A stretch of 64,000 nucleotides of DNA from Bacteroidota bacterium (GCA_036522515.1 DATDFQ010000049.1:62001-126000), one strand, 5' to 3'; positions 1-9,572 are shown, counted from the stretch's first letter. Notes: generated by a model not told the origin, from the sequence alone. Program-made: numbers and translations.

Positions 1-236
1 GAAGGGAAGAGAGGCAGGAAATACCTGTAGTGGCGGAGGCCGAACGGCAGGCGCTGGATGTAAGACGTCCTGATGGGCAACCGCTCGATGGCGGGAGACA
101 CCGTCCCCGGGCGGTGGACGAGAGTGAACAGGGTGGCATCCGGAAAGAGTTCGCAGAGCAACTCGAGCACTTTTTCGCCTCCCCTCATGCCGACAAGCCA
201 ATCGTGCACGAGAGCGACCTTTCGGTTGGATCCCAT
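1..236 (-). CDS. Glycosyltransferase family 4, N-terminal fragment
   Basis: The first 78 codons of a gene that runs off the left edge. Reading from the ATG at 236, the protein begins MGSNRKVALVHDWLVG, followed by MRGGEKVLELL and a TLVHRPG segment. This VALVHDWL...MRGGEKVLE pattern is the N-terminal Rossmann strand and glycine loop of GT-B glycosyltransferases of the RfaB/GT4 type, which build surface polysaccharides. No signal peptide is present, so it should act on the cytoplasmic side of the membrane. A TATATT box ends 7 bases before the ATG and no Shine-Dalgarno sequence lies between them, so the transcript may be leaderless. The acceptor and sugar donor cannot be told because the C-terminal half is missing. 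Confidence 0.8.
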   Translation of the reverse strand, partial: MGSNRKVALVHDWLVGMRGGEKVLELLCELFPDATLFTLVHRPGTVSPAIERLPIRTSYIQRLPFGLRHYRYFLPLFP

Positions 237-243
237 TCCGGAA

Positions 244-249
244 AATATA
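244..249 (-). promoter_or_regulatory. Putative -10 box of the left-edge glycosyltransferase
   Basis: TATATT on the minus strand, 7 bases upstream of the ATG at 236. No good -35 box lies at 16-18 bases, so this is supported mainly by analogy with the other TATATT boxes in the window. Confidence 0.35.
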
Positions 250-282
250 CGAAGATTGTGCGTGAGATGTGATCTCATGCGG

Positions 283-311
283 TTGCATCCCGGGGACGCG
301 CTTCCTATATT
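283..311 (+). promoter_or_regulatory. Promoter of the hydrolase/M28/acyl-CoA synthetase operon
   Basis: TTGCAT (283-288), 17-base spacer, TATATT (306-311). The expected transcript start near 318 leaves about a 50-base leader before the ATG at 371, which is preceded by an AGAGAG Shine-Dalgarno-like stretch. Confidence 0.55.
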
Positions 312-370
312 ATTCAGATTCCTTTGCAGTACGCCGGAAAACGCAAATATTCCCCCTTCCAAAAGAGAGC

Positions 371-1279
371 ATGACCCTGCTCGTGCCCCTCGGGGCAGTC
401 GTCCTTCTTTTCCTCGCGAGCGCCACCGTTCTCCTGCTCATGACCGGTCCGACCCTCCTGCTGAAGCCGCGGCGCCGTTCGGCGGAATTCTATCGTGCTC
501 TCGGGCAACCCACGACACCGGGAGAGGCGCGCCTTGAATATGAAGAGATCGGCGTCGAGGTGGAGACCGGGTTGAAACTCGATTGCTGGCTCATCAAAGC
601 GGATGCCCCGGTCAAGGGCACGGTGCTCTACCTGCATGGTGTATCGGACTGCAAGATCGACGGGCTCCGGCTCGCGAGGCTCCTCCACGACGACCATTTC
701 AACGTGTTTCTCTACGATTCCAGGCGCCATGGAAGGAGCGGCGGAAAATTTTGCACGTACGGGTTTTACGAGAAATTCGACGTCGTCAAGATCATCGATT
801 ACCTGGCGCAGCGGAAGGATGTTGCGGCCGGGAAGATCGCCGCGTTCGGCACGTCGATGGGCGCTGCGGTCGCGATACAGGCGGCGGCGATCGATGTGCG
901 GATCGGCGCGGTGATCGCGGAGAACTCGTTCGCCACGCTCCGCTCGATCTTCGATGACTACCAGAAAAGGATGTTCAAGCTTCCGTTCCACTACCTCCGG
1001 AATCTCGTGATTGTCCGTTCCGAGCGGATCGCGAGGTTCAAGGCAAGCGACGTCTCGCCGCTCGAGGCAGTGCGGAAACTCGAGATACCGATTCTCTTCA
1101 TTTACGGAACGAACGACCACCTCATCGACCATGAGTACTCCGTCATGCTCTATGAGAACACGCGCGGAAAGAAGGATCTCTTCCCGGTCGAGCACGCCTC
1201 GCACAACGACACCTGGAAGGTCGCGGGAAGGTCGTACGAAACCAAGGTTCTCGGATTCCTCGAAAGGAATCTGGCGTGA
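371..1279 (+). CDS. Membrane-anchored alpha/beta hydrolase
   Basis: Serine hydrolase of 302 residues with a single N-terminal hydrophobic segment (LVPLGAVVLLFLASATVLLL), likely an uncleaved anchor. Visible hydrolase features are the oxyanion-hole HG in LYLHGVSD, the DSRRHGRSGG strand, the nucleophile elbow GTSMGAA (Ser about residue 162), the acid in YGTNDHLID and the catalytic His in VEHASHND. This is the BAAT/acyl-CoA-thioesterase-like or FrsA-like lineage, and the substrate is unknown. The ATG at 371 is chosen over an upstream in-frame start at 269 because it follows AGAGAG and directly opens the membrane segment. Its stop overlaps the GTG of the next gene (GTGA), so the two are translationally coupled. 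Confidence 0.8.
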   Translation: MTLLVPLGAVVLLFLASATVLLLMTGPTLLLKPRRRSAEFYRALGQPTTPGEARLEYEEIGVEVETGLKLDCWLIKADAPVKGTVLYLHGVSDCKIDGLRLARLLHDDHFNVFLYDSRRHGRSGGKFCTYGFYEKFDVVKIIDYLAQRKDVAAGKIAAFGTSMGAAVAIQAAAIDVRIGAVIAENSFATLRSIFDDYQKRMFKLPFHYLRNLVIVRSERIARFKASDVSPLEAVRKLEIPILFIYGTNDHLIDHEYSVMLYENTRGKKDLFPVEHASHNDTWKVAGRSYETKVLGFLERNLA

Positions 1280-3537
1280 GGGTTGGAGCGGGGCTCTTGC
1301 TGTTGCTCCTCCTCCAGAACGGGCTCTCCGCGCAGACCGAATTTTCGGAGGAGAATGCCGTCCGGATCCTCAGGCACCTGGTCCTCGACATCGGCCCGAG
1401 ACCGATGGGATCCCCCGCCGAGCGCCGCGCCCTCGAATTCGCGGCTTCGTCGCTCAGGGAATCGGGTTGTGAAATATCCTATGTCATGCCGTTCGACCGC
1501 ACCGGGAGGGTCAACACCTCCAGCGGCATCGCCGTCGGGATCAAGCGCGGAGCCACCGGACGCATGATTCTGATCGGCGGGCATATCGATTCGGCGGGTC
1601 CCGAGATTCCCGGGGCCGACGACGACGGATCGGGGAGCGCAACCGTCCTTGAGCTTGCGCGGTTGTTCGGACACAGGCCCACTCGCTCGACGCTCGTCTT
1701 CTGCTGTTTTGGAGGCGAGGAACAGGGGTTGGAGGGTTCGAAACATTTTGCGGGCACCTTCCCGGAACTCGACAGCATCGACCTCATGCTTCAGGCCGAT
1801 ATGGCAAACGGGCTCGGCACGATCGACCTCGATCCCGATTCGCACACCGCCAGCGCCCCGCCGTGGCTCGTGCGGGCTGCCGTCGAGGAATTCTATTCCC
1901 TGGGCTACGACCATCTCCGCTACCCAACCCATTTCTTCTCGCTCAACTACGCGTTCGGAGCGGGGTCGGGGTCGGATCATGAATCGTTTCTGGAGCGCGG
2001 GATACCGGCGATCGACCTCTCGACCGATGTCGGCAAGCCGATTCACACCCCCCGGGATAATTTCGAGAACCTCGATCCGCGCGGCATGAAGAGAACCGGG
2101 GACCTCTTCGCGAGGCTGATCACCAGGTTTGACGGCGGCATCCCCCGACGTTCGACCGGCAGCTACTGGCTCTACCTCCTGTTCCGGACCCCTCTCTTCG
2201 TGCCCCTCTGGATGCTCCGGGTGTTCGAGGGATGTGCGCTCCTCCTGGCGGCAATCGCGCTCGTCGCCACGCGGCGCAGGCGGGAGGCACCCGATCCGGC
2301 ACAACGTGTCCGATGGACATCGCTGAAAATGTTCCTTGCCGCGCTGATCATCGCTTCCTGCGCCTGGCTCTCGCCTGATGTTCTAGCTCTCTTCCGGGGC
2401 TTCCGTCACCCGTGGCTCACCACGATCCCCCTGTACGAGCTTCTCGCCCTGGTCGCGGCGGCTCTCGGTGCGTGGATCTCGGTCCGGCTCATGCGAACAT
2501 TGAGGCTTCCCCAATGCCCCTATCAGTTCTTCAAGCGCGCTGTGATCGTGCTTGCGATTCTTCTGATACCCCCCTCCCTCTTCGCAGTCAAACTCACGGT
2601 CGAGCCCGCTGCGGCCCTCTTCCTGGTGAGCGCGGCCGCTCTCGTCCGCAACGCGCCGTTGAAGCTCTTCCTGACCGCAATTTCCCCCTGGTGGCTCCTC
2701 CGAGTCCTCTTCTCAGAATGGGACGAGCTTCTCTTCCGGACCGTTGCAGCGGGTCTTCCCGCCGGGCCGGTTGCATGGGCGACCTTCAACGGAGGTCTCA
2801 TTCTATTGCTCAGCGTCCTGATCGTGCCCTTTCTCTTTGCGGCCGCGGCGGTGCTCCGCGACCTCCCGCGCCTCCGGCCGCTCATCACCGCCGCCGGGTC
2901 GCGCGCGATGCTGGCAATGCTTCTCCTTTTTTTTCTGGCCCTCGGGGGATACCTGGCGGCGCAGCCGGTCTTCAACCAGTACTGGTACAGGGACCTTCAC
3001 ATAGACGAGAGATTCGACGGTACAAACCATTCCCGGGAGGTGAAGATCCGGAGTTCGGAGTACCTCGACGGGATCACCTTTACGCACGGCCTCAAGGACA
3101 CAACCACCGGCCCGGGAACCATGGCTGTCCAACTGGGGCCGTCGGCGACGTTCGATACGACATGGCTCTCGGTCGAACGCGAGGAACAACGGCGCCAATC
3201 CGGGGATGCCACCCTCTACGATGTGACGCTGCGGCTGAACTCGAAACTGCGGCCGTTGAGAATCTCGGTATCGTACGAGAGCGGGGGTGCCGGGCTCCGG
3301 GCCTTCGATACCCCTTATCAATTTCATGAGACACGGGGAAGCAGCATGATCGAGTGGTATTCCTTCCCCGATTCCGCGCTCACGATCCCGGTGAAGTTCT
3401 CGACAACCGGCGGCAAGGCCGTCACCGAGCGAATCGAGGTCACGTTCGACCGCCTCGCCGACCCCGTCAGCTGCCGCGGAGAGATGGTCTATGTGATACC
3501 GCGGACCACCTACAGTTCGACCCGGAGGTACGAATGA
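1276..3537 (+). CDS. M28 family zinc aminopeptidase with C-terminal membrane region
   Basis: Protein of 753 residues beginning with a Leu-rich signal peptide ending near LSAQT. The peptidase domain (about residues 20-285) shows the M28 dinuclear zinc ligands in order: His in GGHIDSAG, Asp in PGADDDGSG, the Glu pair in FGGEEQGLEGS, Asp in QADMANG and His in GSDHESF. After it come roughly eight hydrophobic helices (about residues 300-560) and an extracytoplasmic C-terminal domain, the layout of ER-metallopeptidase/Fxna-like M28 proteins. It should trim peptides outside the cytoplasm. The GTG start overlaps the preceding stop, and its own stop overlaps the next ATG, so this is the middle gene of a tight three-gene operon. 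Confidence 0.85.
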   Translation: MRVGAGLLLLLLLQNGLSAQTEFSEENAVRILRHLVLDIGPRPMGSPAERRALEFAASSLRESGCEISYVMPFDRTGRVNTSSGIAVGIKRGATGRMILIGGHIDSAGPEIPGADDDGSGSATVLELARLFGHRPTRSTLVFCCFGGEEQGLEGSKHFAGTFPELDSIDLMLQADMANGLGTIDLDPDSHTASAPPWLVRAAVEEFYSLGYDHLRYPTHFFSLNYAFGAGSGSDHESFLERGIPAIDLSTDVGKPIHTPRDNFENLDPRGMKRTGDLFARLITRFDGGIPRRSTGSYWLYLLFRTPLFVPLWMLRVFEGCALLLAAIALVATRRRREAPDPAQRVRWTSLKMFLAALIIASCAWLSPDVLALFRGFRHPWLTTIPLYELLALVAAALGAWISVRLMRTLRLPQCPYQFFKRAVIVLAILLIPPSLFAVKLTVEPAAALFLVSAAALVRNAPLKLFLTAISPWWLLRVLFSEWDELLFRTVAAGLPAGPVAWATFNGGLILLLSVLIVPFLFAAAAVLRDLPRLRPLITAAGSRAMLAMLLLFFLALGGYLAAQPVFNQYWYRDLHIDERFDGTNHSREVKIRSSEYLDGITFTHGLKDTTTGPGTMAVQLGPSATFDTTWLSVEREEQRRQSGDATLYDVTLRLNSKLRPLRISVSYESGGAGLRAFDTPYQFHETRGSSMIEWYSFPDSALTIPVKFSTTGGKAVTERIEVTFDRLADPVSCRGEMVYVIPRTTYSSTRRYE

Positions 3538-5264
3538 GCCGCGACGATCCCGATTATTCGCCGGAGACCGGGCCTCTCATCCTTCAGGCGCGCTCGCCGC
3601 GCGGGAATCCCGCCGCCGGGCTCGTCCCGTTCGCGAATATCGGGACGCTCCTCCGCACAAGAGCCGGGGAGCACCCCGGCAAGGTCTGGCTCATCCATGA
3701 GCCTGATCAGCCGGATGAAAAGGGCCGGGGGTACACTTACGAAGAGTTCTACGGACTGGCGGCCAGGACGGCGAACTATCTTGCGGGCCTTGGGATCGGC
3801 CGCGGGGACCGGGTTGCAACGATTTCCTACAACCACTTCGATACCGTGGTCCAGTACTTCGCGATATTCCTGATCGGCGCCGTCGCGGTTCCGGTCAACG
3901 TGGGCGAAGACGACAGAAGAATCGGTTACATCCTCCGGGACTCCCGCGCGAAGCTCGCGTTCGTCAGGGACCTGTTCGTGGACCGGGTGAGAAAGATCCC
4001 GGAAGCGGCTGGAATCAGGACGATCGTCAGAGTCTCACCCGGCCCGCAGGGACCCGGCGAGGGGCTTCCCGAGTTTCACAGGGAGATCGCGAAGCAACTC
4101 CCTGAGATCCGCCCGCAGGAAGAGGCCCGCCCGGAGGACGAAGCCCTTCTGGTCTATACCTCCGGGACGACCGGAAACCCGAAGGGGGTTGTCCTCACGC
4201 AGTATAATCTCCTGATCGACGCCCGGGCGATCGCGGAATGGCACGGGATGACCCCCGATCAGCGGATGATGTGCGTCCTTCCCATTCACCACGTCAACGG
4301 TATCGTCGTCACCCTGATGACTCCCCTGTACTACGGCGGGAGCGTTGTGTTAAACCGGAAGTTTCACACGGAGAGTTTCTTCCCGAGGATCGCCGCAGCC
4401 GGGGTGCATGTTGTGAGCGTGGTCCCCACCTTGCTGCAATTCCTCCTCCGCGAAAGCCCCGGCGCCGGCGGGCAGGACCTCTCGCATTTCCGCCACATCA
4501 TTTGCGGCGCGGGGCCGCTTACGGTGGAACTGGCGAAGCGGTTTGAGGATCGTTTCAAGATCCCGGTGATCCACGGGTACGGGCTCTCGGAAACGACCTG
4601 CTACTCCTGCTTCCTTCCGGTCGGGTTGACTCCCGCGGAACACGGCCATTGGATGAACGACTTTGGGTTCCCTTCGATCGGGGTTCCCCTGCCGCCCAAT
4701 GAAATGGCGATCCATGACGGGAACGGAGTGGAACAGCCGGAAGGAACGAGGGGAGAAATCGTCATCAGGGGACACAATGTGATGAAGTGTTACTACGGAA
4801 ACCCGGAGGCGAACGCGTCGTCGTTCGCCCACGGCTGGTTCCGCAGCGGCGACGAGGGATTTTACCGGACCGGCCCGGACGGAAGGATGTTTTTTTTCAT
4901 CACGGGCCGGATAAAGGAGTTGATCATCCGCGGCGGCACGAATATCTCCCCGTTCGAAATCGACGAGGTGCTCATGCAGATGCCGGGTGTGAAGGCGGGT
5001 CTTGCGGTCGGTTTTGAGAACGACTGGTACGGGGAAGAGGTGGGCGCCTACATACAACCCGACGGAGTTACACCGTTGTCGGAGAAGGATGTAATCGACT
5101 ATTGCCGGAGGTTTTTTCCGTTCCAGAAGTGCCCGAAGGTCGTCGTCTTCGGCGACGACATTCCGGTGACCTCAACCGGCAAGTACCAGCGCGGGAAACT
5201 CAGGCCACTCTTCGGGAAGTGGAAGGCGGATCAGTTCAGCGAGAGCAAGCGGGATCGGGAGTAG
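3534..5264 (+). CDS. AMP-forming acyl-CoA synthetase/ligase
   Basis: Class I adenylate-forming enzyme of 576 residues. The P-loop-like A3 motif YTSGTTGNPKG, the A5 motif GYGLSETTC, the A7 motif (WFRSGDEG), the hinge ITGRIKELIIRGG and the C-terminal catalytic-lysine motif STGKYQRGKL are all present. The enzyme activates a carboxylic acid, usually a medium or long fatty acid, with ATP and CoA. It is cytosolic and lacks a signal peptide. The ATG at 3534 overlaps the previous stop as ATGA. An in-frame opening further upstream (from 3354) lies inside the peptidase gene and is not used. The acid specificity cannot be read from sequence alone. Confidence 0.88.
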   Translation: MSRDDPDYSPETGPLILQARSPRGNPAAGLVPFANIGTLLRTRAGEHPGKVWLIHEPDQPDEKGRGYTYEEFYGLAARTANYLAGLGIGRGDRVATISYNHFDTVVQYFAIFLIGAVAVPVNVGEDDRRIGYILRDSRAKLAFVRDLFVDRVRKIPEAAGIRTIVRVSPGPQGPGEGLPEFHREIAKQLPEIRPQEEARPEDEALLVYTSGTTGNPKGVVLTQYNLLIDARAIAEWHGMTPDQRMMCVLPIHHVNGIVVTLMTPLYYGGSVVLNRKFHTESFFPRIAAAGVHVVSVVPTLLQFLLRESPGAGGQDLSHFRHIICGAGPLTVELAKRFEDRFKIPVIHGYGLSETTCYSCFLPVGLTPAEHGHWMNDFGFPSIGVPLPPNEMAIHDGNGVEQPEGTRGEIVIRGHNVMKCYYGNPEANASSFAHGWFRSGDEGFYRTGPDGRMFFFITGRIKELIIRGGTNISPFEIDEVLMQMPGVKAGLAVGFENDWYGEEVGAYIQPDGVTPLSEKDVIDYCRRFFPFQKCPKVVVFGDDIPVTSTGKYQRGKLRPLFGKWKADQFSESKRDRE

Positions 5265-5281
5265 CAGGCTCCTGGCTAGGC

Positions 5282-5359
5282 TGTCATCCTGAGCGTAGCG
5301 AAGGATCTACCCCTGAGTGGGCGGAGATCCTTCGGTCGCTTTGCTCCCTCAGGATGACA
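5282..5359. repeat. MITE-like repeat, family A copy 1
   Basis: A 78-bp element bounded by TGTCATCCTGAG and its complement CTCAGGATGACA, with inner inverted AAGGATC/GATCCTT arms, able to fold as one long hairpin. Related copies lie at 9445-9523 and 32802-32904. It sits between the convergent ends of the acyl-CoA synthetase and the beta-barrel gene. Confidence 0.85.
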
Positions 5360-5364
5360 AACGG

Positions 5365-6129
5365 TTAGAACGCGAACGTCCCGAGAAAGACCCCGGCGTT
5401 GATCATCCATCCCTTGCCGCTGACGTTATCGGGGACTCCGACGAATTCATACCGGTCGTCGATTTTCCAATCGCTCCCGGCCATCCCGAGGTAGCTCACG
5501 CCCGCGCGGAACCCAAGCCAACGCAGCAGCGCGAATTCCACGTTCAAAGAGGGCTCGTAGACAAAGAACGATCCCTCGAGCTTATGCGTGTACTCCTGCG
5601 CCGCAACGCCGGTCCCGAAATCGTTCCAGATGTTGTCCCAGCTCTTGACATCCCCTTGATCCCTGGACATTTTGATTTCGAGGCTCCCCCCGCCGATCAG
5701 CCCTCCGATCGCCACATCGAGCCGGGGGACCACAGGAATGACATACTCGAAGGTGGCGCCGCTGAATCCGGCCGAGAGATCGACATACCTGCGGGTGTTT
5801 CCCTGGACCGAGAGGGAACGCCTGGTCCCGCCCATGTTCATATAACCGATGCGGAGATTCGGAATCACCAGAATATACCCGTATCCGTGCCCGCCGTAGA
5901 GTTCCATCCCCTTCGAATCGAACGGCGCTCCGTTCGCGTTCCCGATGACCTTGTTGAGCGGATCCAGGTCGATGAAGAGGTAGCCCGTCGTGAACCCCAC
6001 TCCGCCGCCGAGTTTTGCGGCTGCGCCGTGGCGCGGGGGAGGGAGCGGTTCCTCGTCATCCTGCTGGGCAACGAGAGTCGACGCGAAGAGTAATAGCATG
6101 AGCGCAAAGGCAGCGGGTTGACGCGACAT
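5365..6129 (-). CDS. Exported outer-membrane-type beta-barrel protein, unknown function
   Basis: Protein of 254 residues with a clear signal peptide (MSRQPAAFALMLLLFASTLVAQ). The mature part is rich in Gly and aromatic residues in alternating amphipathic strands and ends in GTFAF, a terminal Phe as in outer-membrane beta-barrels. Strands such as RWLGFRAGVSYLG and GWMINAGVFLGTF support a barrel. I do not recognise a named family. The start follows a strong AGGAG Shine-Dalgarno sequence. The gene is divergent from the sensor kinase gene, with 192 bases between the starts. Confidence 0.65.
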   Translation of the reverse strand: MSRQPAAFALMLLLFASTLVAQQDDEEPLPPPRHGAAAKLGGGVGFTTGYLFIDLDPLNKVIGNANGAPFDSKGMELYGGHGYGYILVIPNLRIGYMNMGGTRRSLSVQGNTRRYVDLSAGFSGATFEYVIPVVPRLDVAIGGLIGGGSLEIKMSRDQGDVKSWDNIWNDFGTGVAAQEYTHKLEGSFFVYEPSLNVEFALLRWLGFRAGVSYLGMAGSDWKIDDRYEFVGVPDNVSGKGWMINAGVFLGTFAF

Positions 6130-6209
6130 AGTCTTTTCTCCTGCATTGGTTGAAACGGCGACGGAAAAAACTTCACGAATGTAGAGAAATATTCGGAGAG
6201 TTCCAAGAC

Positions 6210-6238
6210 TTGATTGACAGCCGCGTCTTTCCTATGTT
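6210..6238 (+). promoter_or_regulatory. Promoter of the sensor kinase gene
   Basis: TTGATT (6210-6215), 17-base spacer, TATGTT (6233-6238). It also matches the Bacteroidota -7 pattern TAnnTTTG (TATGTTTG, 6233-6240). The predicted leader to the ATG at 6322 is about 77 bases. Confidence 0.5.
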
Positions 6239-6321
6239 TGTGTTGAAAGGAAAGCCGCTTGAGATCAAACGTTCATCTGGCGCAACACAGCGACGCGGTT
6301 CCCCGGTGGTACCGGACCGGG

Positions 6322-9300
6322 ATGAACGCGTTGTTCATTTCGGCTTTTCTTCTGATCTGCGCCCCGCCCGGCCTGCCTGCCCAGTCGGCCGATCTGAAGT
6401 ACGAAGTCTATTCTCTCGAACAGGGGCTCTCGCAGAGTTCGGTCCGCTGCATTTTGCGCGACAACAAGGGGTTCCTCTGGTTTGGAACGGGGGACGGTTT
6501 GAACCGGTTCGACGGATACAACTTTCAGGTATTCCATCACGACCCTCAGGACTCGGGGAGCCTGGGCGACGACAATGTCTGGACGCTGGCGCAGGACCCG
6601 TCGGGAAGGATCTGGATCGGGACCGAACGGGGGCTGAATGCCTATGATCCCGGGACGGACCGGTTCACGCGACCCGAGAACCTCGGGGAATTCCGCCACC
6701 CGTGGATGGGCGGCAGGATCTTGCGGCTGGTCGTGCGCCGCTCCAACCGGCTCTGGGTTGCCGCCTCGAAGGGGACGCTCGTCCTCGACCTGACCGCACG
6801 GCGCATCCAGACAAGCTTCGCGAGCCTCCGCGGCACGTATCCTGTCTATCCCCTCGCCGAACTCTCCGATGAAACCCTCTGGATCTCGAGCTTCGATTCG
6901 ATCTACCGCGCGCCGCGGGGCCGCGACTCGCTCGAGCCCGCACGCCTCCCGTTTCAATCCAACAGCCTCGTCATCTCGGTCAACGAAGACAGGAGCGGGG
7001 TTCTCTGGTTCGGGACCATCGGGGACGGGCTCTTCGAGTTCGATCCCAAAACCGGACATTCGGCCCGCCACCTCTACTACTCCACCCAGCCGAAATTATT
7101 CGACAACCAGGTGCGGGGAGCGATCGAAGATCCCAACGGCAGGCTCTGGGTGGGGACGCGGAATATCGGTCTGACGCTGTTCGACCGCGACAGGCATACG
7201 TTCTCCCGGTTCACTCCGCGGGTGAATGAACAGGCAAACCTGCGCTTTGAGACCATCACCTCGATGTACATGGACCCCTCGGGGGTCTTGTGGGCCGGTT
7301 ACGACGGATCGGGAATCGTCAGGATCAGTACGAAGCCGAAGAAGTTTGAGCACGTCCTCCTCCCCTCCTCGGGCAGCGAGGGGTCCGGCGAGAGTTTCCT
7401 GAAGCCCCTCATGGTCGACCGGAGCGGGGCGATCTGGGCGGGGACGTACGACAAGGGGCTCGTCGTCATGGACCGGGGGTACAAGTTGCTCCGGCGTTAC
7501 CTGCATACGCCCGAAGATCCTTCCGGGATTTCAAGCAACACAATTCTCTCCCTTCTCGAGGACCGCGCCGGAACACTCTTCGTGGGGACGGCCGAAGGGC
7601 TCGACGAGCTGGATCCCGGGAGCGATCGTATTGGGCACCCCGGGCCCGCCGGGTCCGGGAAGAACCGGTTGAATTCGATCATCACCGCCCTCTGCCGGGA
7701 TTCGGGCGGGGCCGTATGGGTCGGAACAGCGTCGGGACTCTTCACGCTCGACCGGTCTGCAGGGACACTGGTCCCCGAAGCCGGTTTTACGGGCGAAATC
7801 AAATGCCTCACGGCTTCTCCGGACGGAACTCTTTGGGTCGGAACCGCCGGCCGGGGATTGGCGCATCTCGACCCGCGACGGCACACGCTCACGGCATACG
7901 TCCACGACCCTTCCGCCGCCAACTCGCTGAGCTACGATATCGTCAAATGTATCACGCCGGGAGAAGACGGCGCTCTCTGGATCGGGACCGAATCCGGTCT
8001 GAACAGGTTCGACCCCCGGACGGGAAACTGGAAGCGATACTATACGAAAGACGGACTGCCGAACGATTTTATTTACGGCATCCTCACCGGCAGGGACGGA
8101 AGGCTCTGGATCAGCACCAACGGCGGTTTGTCGAGGATGGATCCGAAAGAGACCGATCATCCCGGATTCCGCAACTACACCCCGGGCGACGGCCTGCAAT
8201 CGTTCGAGTTCAACACGAATTGCTATTTCAAGACGCCGGACGGCCGCCTCTTCTTCGGCGGAGTGAACGGGTTTAATGTCTTCGATCCCGACTCGGTGCG
8301 CGATAATCCGGTCATCCCCCCTGTGGTCATCACCGGGTTCAAAAAGTTCGACCAGCCGGTCGTGGCCGGCTTCGTCCCGGGCGAGACGCGCGAAGTGACG
8401 CTGGAGTATACCGAGTCGGTCTTCTCCTTCGAATTTGCAGGGCTCGAATTCACCAATCCCGGCGGGAACCGGTATGCTTACGCCATGGAAGGGTTCGACA
8501 GGGAATGGATGCAATCGGGCACCCGGCGCGAGGCCCGTTATACGAACCTCGATCCGGGGACCTATACCTTCAGGGTGAAGGCGTCGAACAACGACGGAGT
8601 TTGGAACGAAGCCGGGACCTCGATGCGGGTCGTCATCCTCCCCCCGTTCTGGCGGCGGGGATGGTTCATCGCCATGAGCGTTGCGCTCGTCGCCGGGGGA
8701 TTCGGCGGCGCCGTCCGCTACGTTTCCGTCCGGAAGCTCAAGACAAAACTTCGTGAGATGGAATACCAGCGGCATCTGGAGGAGGAGCGCGAGCGCATCT
8801 CCCGCGATCTCCACGACAACGTCGGGGCGCAGCTCGTCAGCATCCTCTCGGGCCTCGACCTGGTGAGAAAGTATTCCCACCCCGCGGATGAGCGGACAGA
8901 CCGTTTGCTCACCTCGCTCCATGAGGACGCCCGCTCGAGCATCTCCCAGCTCCGCGAGACGATCTGGGCCTTGAAATCGGGCGGTCTGAATCTGCCGCAA
9001 TTCGCGGAGTTTGTCGAGTCGTACGCGCGGCGCCAGACTGACTTCAGCCATGATCTCGAGTTGACCGTCCGCCTCGCCGACAACTTGCCTTTCGTTCTCA
9101 GTCCGATGCAGGCCTTGAATTGCTTCCGGATCGTCCAGGAGGCGCTGACGAACTGCCTGAAACACGCCGGGGCGACCAGGGTGGATATTTCCATGGTCTC
9201 GCTCACCAACGGGAGGTTCTCCATGACCATCGCCGATAACGGGATAGGAGCGGGAAACGGACAACCGGAACTGTTCTCCGGAAACGGATTGAATAACATG

Positions 9301-9411
9301 AGGCAGCGTGCCGGCGAGCTGGGCGGCACGGCGGACTTTGGGGCGCCTCCGGGGGGCGGATTCGAAGTGCGCGTCAACCTCCCGATCCTGCATCCCGATG
9401 GAACGGCGTAA
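6322..9411 (+). CDS. Two-component sensor histidine kinase with Reg_prop double propeller
   Basis: Protein of 1029 residues. A signal peptide (ending LPAQS) is followed by about thirteen Reg_prop blades carrying the GxLWxGT signature (for example GRIWIGTERGLNAYD), enough for two seven-bladed periplasmic propellers. A Y_Y_Y Ig-like domain (about 700-775) and one membrane helix follow. The cytoplasmic kinase is of the NarX/DesK type: DHp with RDLHDNVGAQ (His about residue 831) and a HATPase_c domain with IADNGIGAG and GNGLNNMRQRAG. The ATG at 6322 is chosen because it opens the signal peptide. An in-frame TTG at 6259 would add a non-hydrophobic leader. It lies upstream of a NarL-type regulator, its likely partner. 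The propellers of this class bind extracellular ligands, often glycans, but the ligand here is unknown. Confidence 0.9.
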   Translation: MNALFISAFLLICAPPGLPAQSADLKYEVYSLEQGLSQSSVRCILRDNKGFLWFGTGDGLNRFDGYNFQVFHHDPQDSGSLGDDNVWTLAQDPSGRIWIGTERGLNAYDPGTDRFTRPENLGEFRHPWMGGRILRLVVRRSNRLWVAASKGTLVLDLTARRIQTSFASLRGTYPVYPLAELSDETLWISSFDSIYRAPRGRDSLEPARLPFQSNSLVISVNEDRSGVLWFGTIGDGLFEFDPKTGHSARHLYYSTQPKLFDNQVRGAIEDPNGRLWVGTRNIGLTLFDRDRHTFSRFTPRVNEQANLRFETITSMYMDPSGVLWAGYDGSGIVRISTKPKKFEHVLLPSSGSEGSGESFLKPLMVDRSGAIWAGTYDKGLVVMDRGYKLLRRYLHTPEDPSGISSNTILSLLEDRAGTLFVGTAEGLDELDPGSDRIGHPGPAGSGKNRLNSIITALCRDSGGAVWVGTASGLFTLDRSAGTLVPEAGFTGEIKCLTASPDGTLWVGTAGRGLAHLDPRRHTLTAYVHDPSAANSLSYDIVKCITPGEDGALWIGTESGLNRFDPRTGNWKRYYTKDGLPNDFIYGILTGRDGRLWISTNGGLSRMDPKETDHPGFRNYTPGDGLQSFEFNTNCYFKTPDGRLFFGGVNGFNVFDPDSVRDNPVIPPVVITGFKKFDQPVVAGFVPGETREVTLEYTESVFSFEFAGLEFTNPGGNRYAYAMEGFDREWMQSGTRREARYTNLDPGTYTFRVKASNNDGVWNEAGTSMRVVILPPFWRRGWFIAMSVALVAGGFGGAVRYVSVRKLKTKLREMEYQRHLEEERERISRDLHDNVGAQLVSILSGLDLVRKYSHPADERTDRLLTSLHEDARSSISQLRETIWALKSGGLNLPQFAEFVESYARRQTDFSHDLELTVRLADNLPFVLSPMQALNCFRIVQEALTNCLKHAGATRVDISMVSLTNGRFSMTIADNGIGAGNGQPELFSGNGLNNMRQRAGELGGTADFGAPPGGGFEVRVNLPILHPDGTA

Positions 9412-9444
9412 CAACCCTCGCAAAAAATATGTTGTGTCTTATTT

Positions 9445-9523
9445 TGTCATCCTGAGCGAAGCGAAGGATCTTGCAGATCGGAAAAACGAGATCCTTCGGT
9501 CGCTACGCTCCCTCAGGATGACA
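9445..9523. repeat. MITE-like repeat, family A copy 2
   Basis: A 79-bp element with TGTCATCCTGAG / CTCAGGATGACA ends and inner AAGGATC/GATCCTT arms. It lies between the kinase gene and the response-regulator gene. Its internal segment CTTGCAGATCGGAAA is shared with copy 3 but not with copy 1. Confidence 0.88.
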
Positions 9524-9552
9524 TGTTCGGTGAAATTGAAACACTACCGGAA

Positions 9553-9572
9553 AATACCTCGTTTGGGGTATT
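9553..9572. promoter_or_regulatory. Putative response-regulator operator upstream of the regulator gene
   Basis: AATACCTCGTTTGGGGTATT, an inverted repeat AATACC-N8-GGTATT. Read as heptamers it is TACCTCG-TT-TGGGGTA, the 7-2-7 arrangement of NarL/NarP sites. The right half-site runs into a TTGAGC -35-like sequence (9571-9576), 31 bases before the ATG at 9607. A matching site lies at 10326-10345. Autoregulation is inferred. Confidence 0.6.
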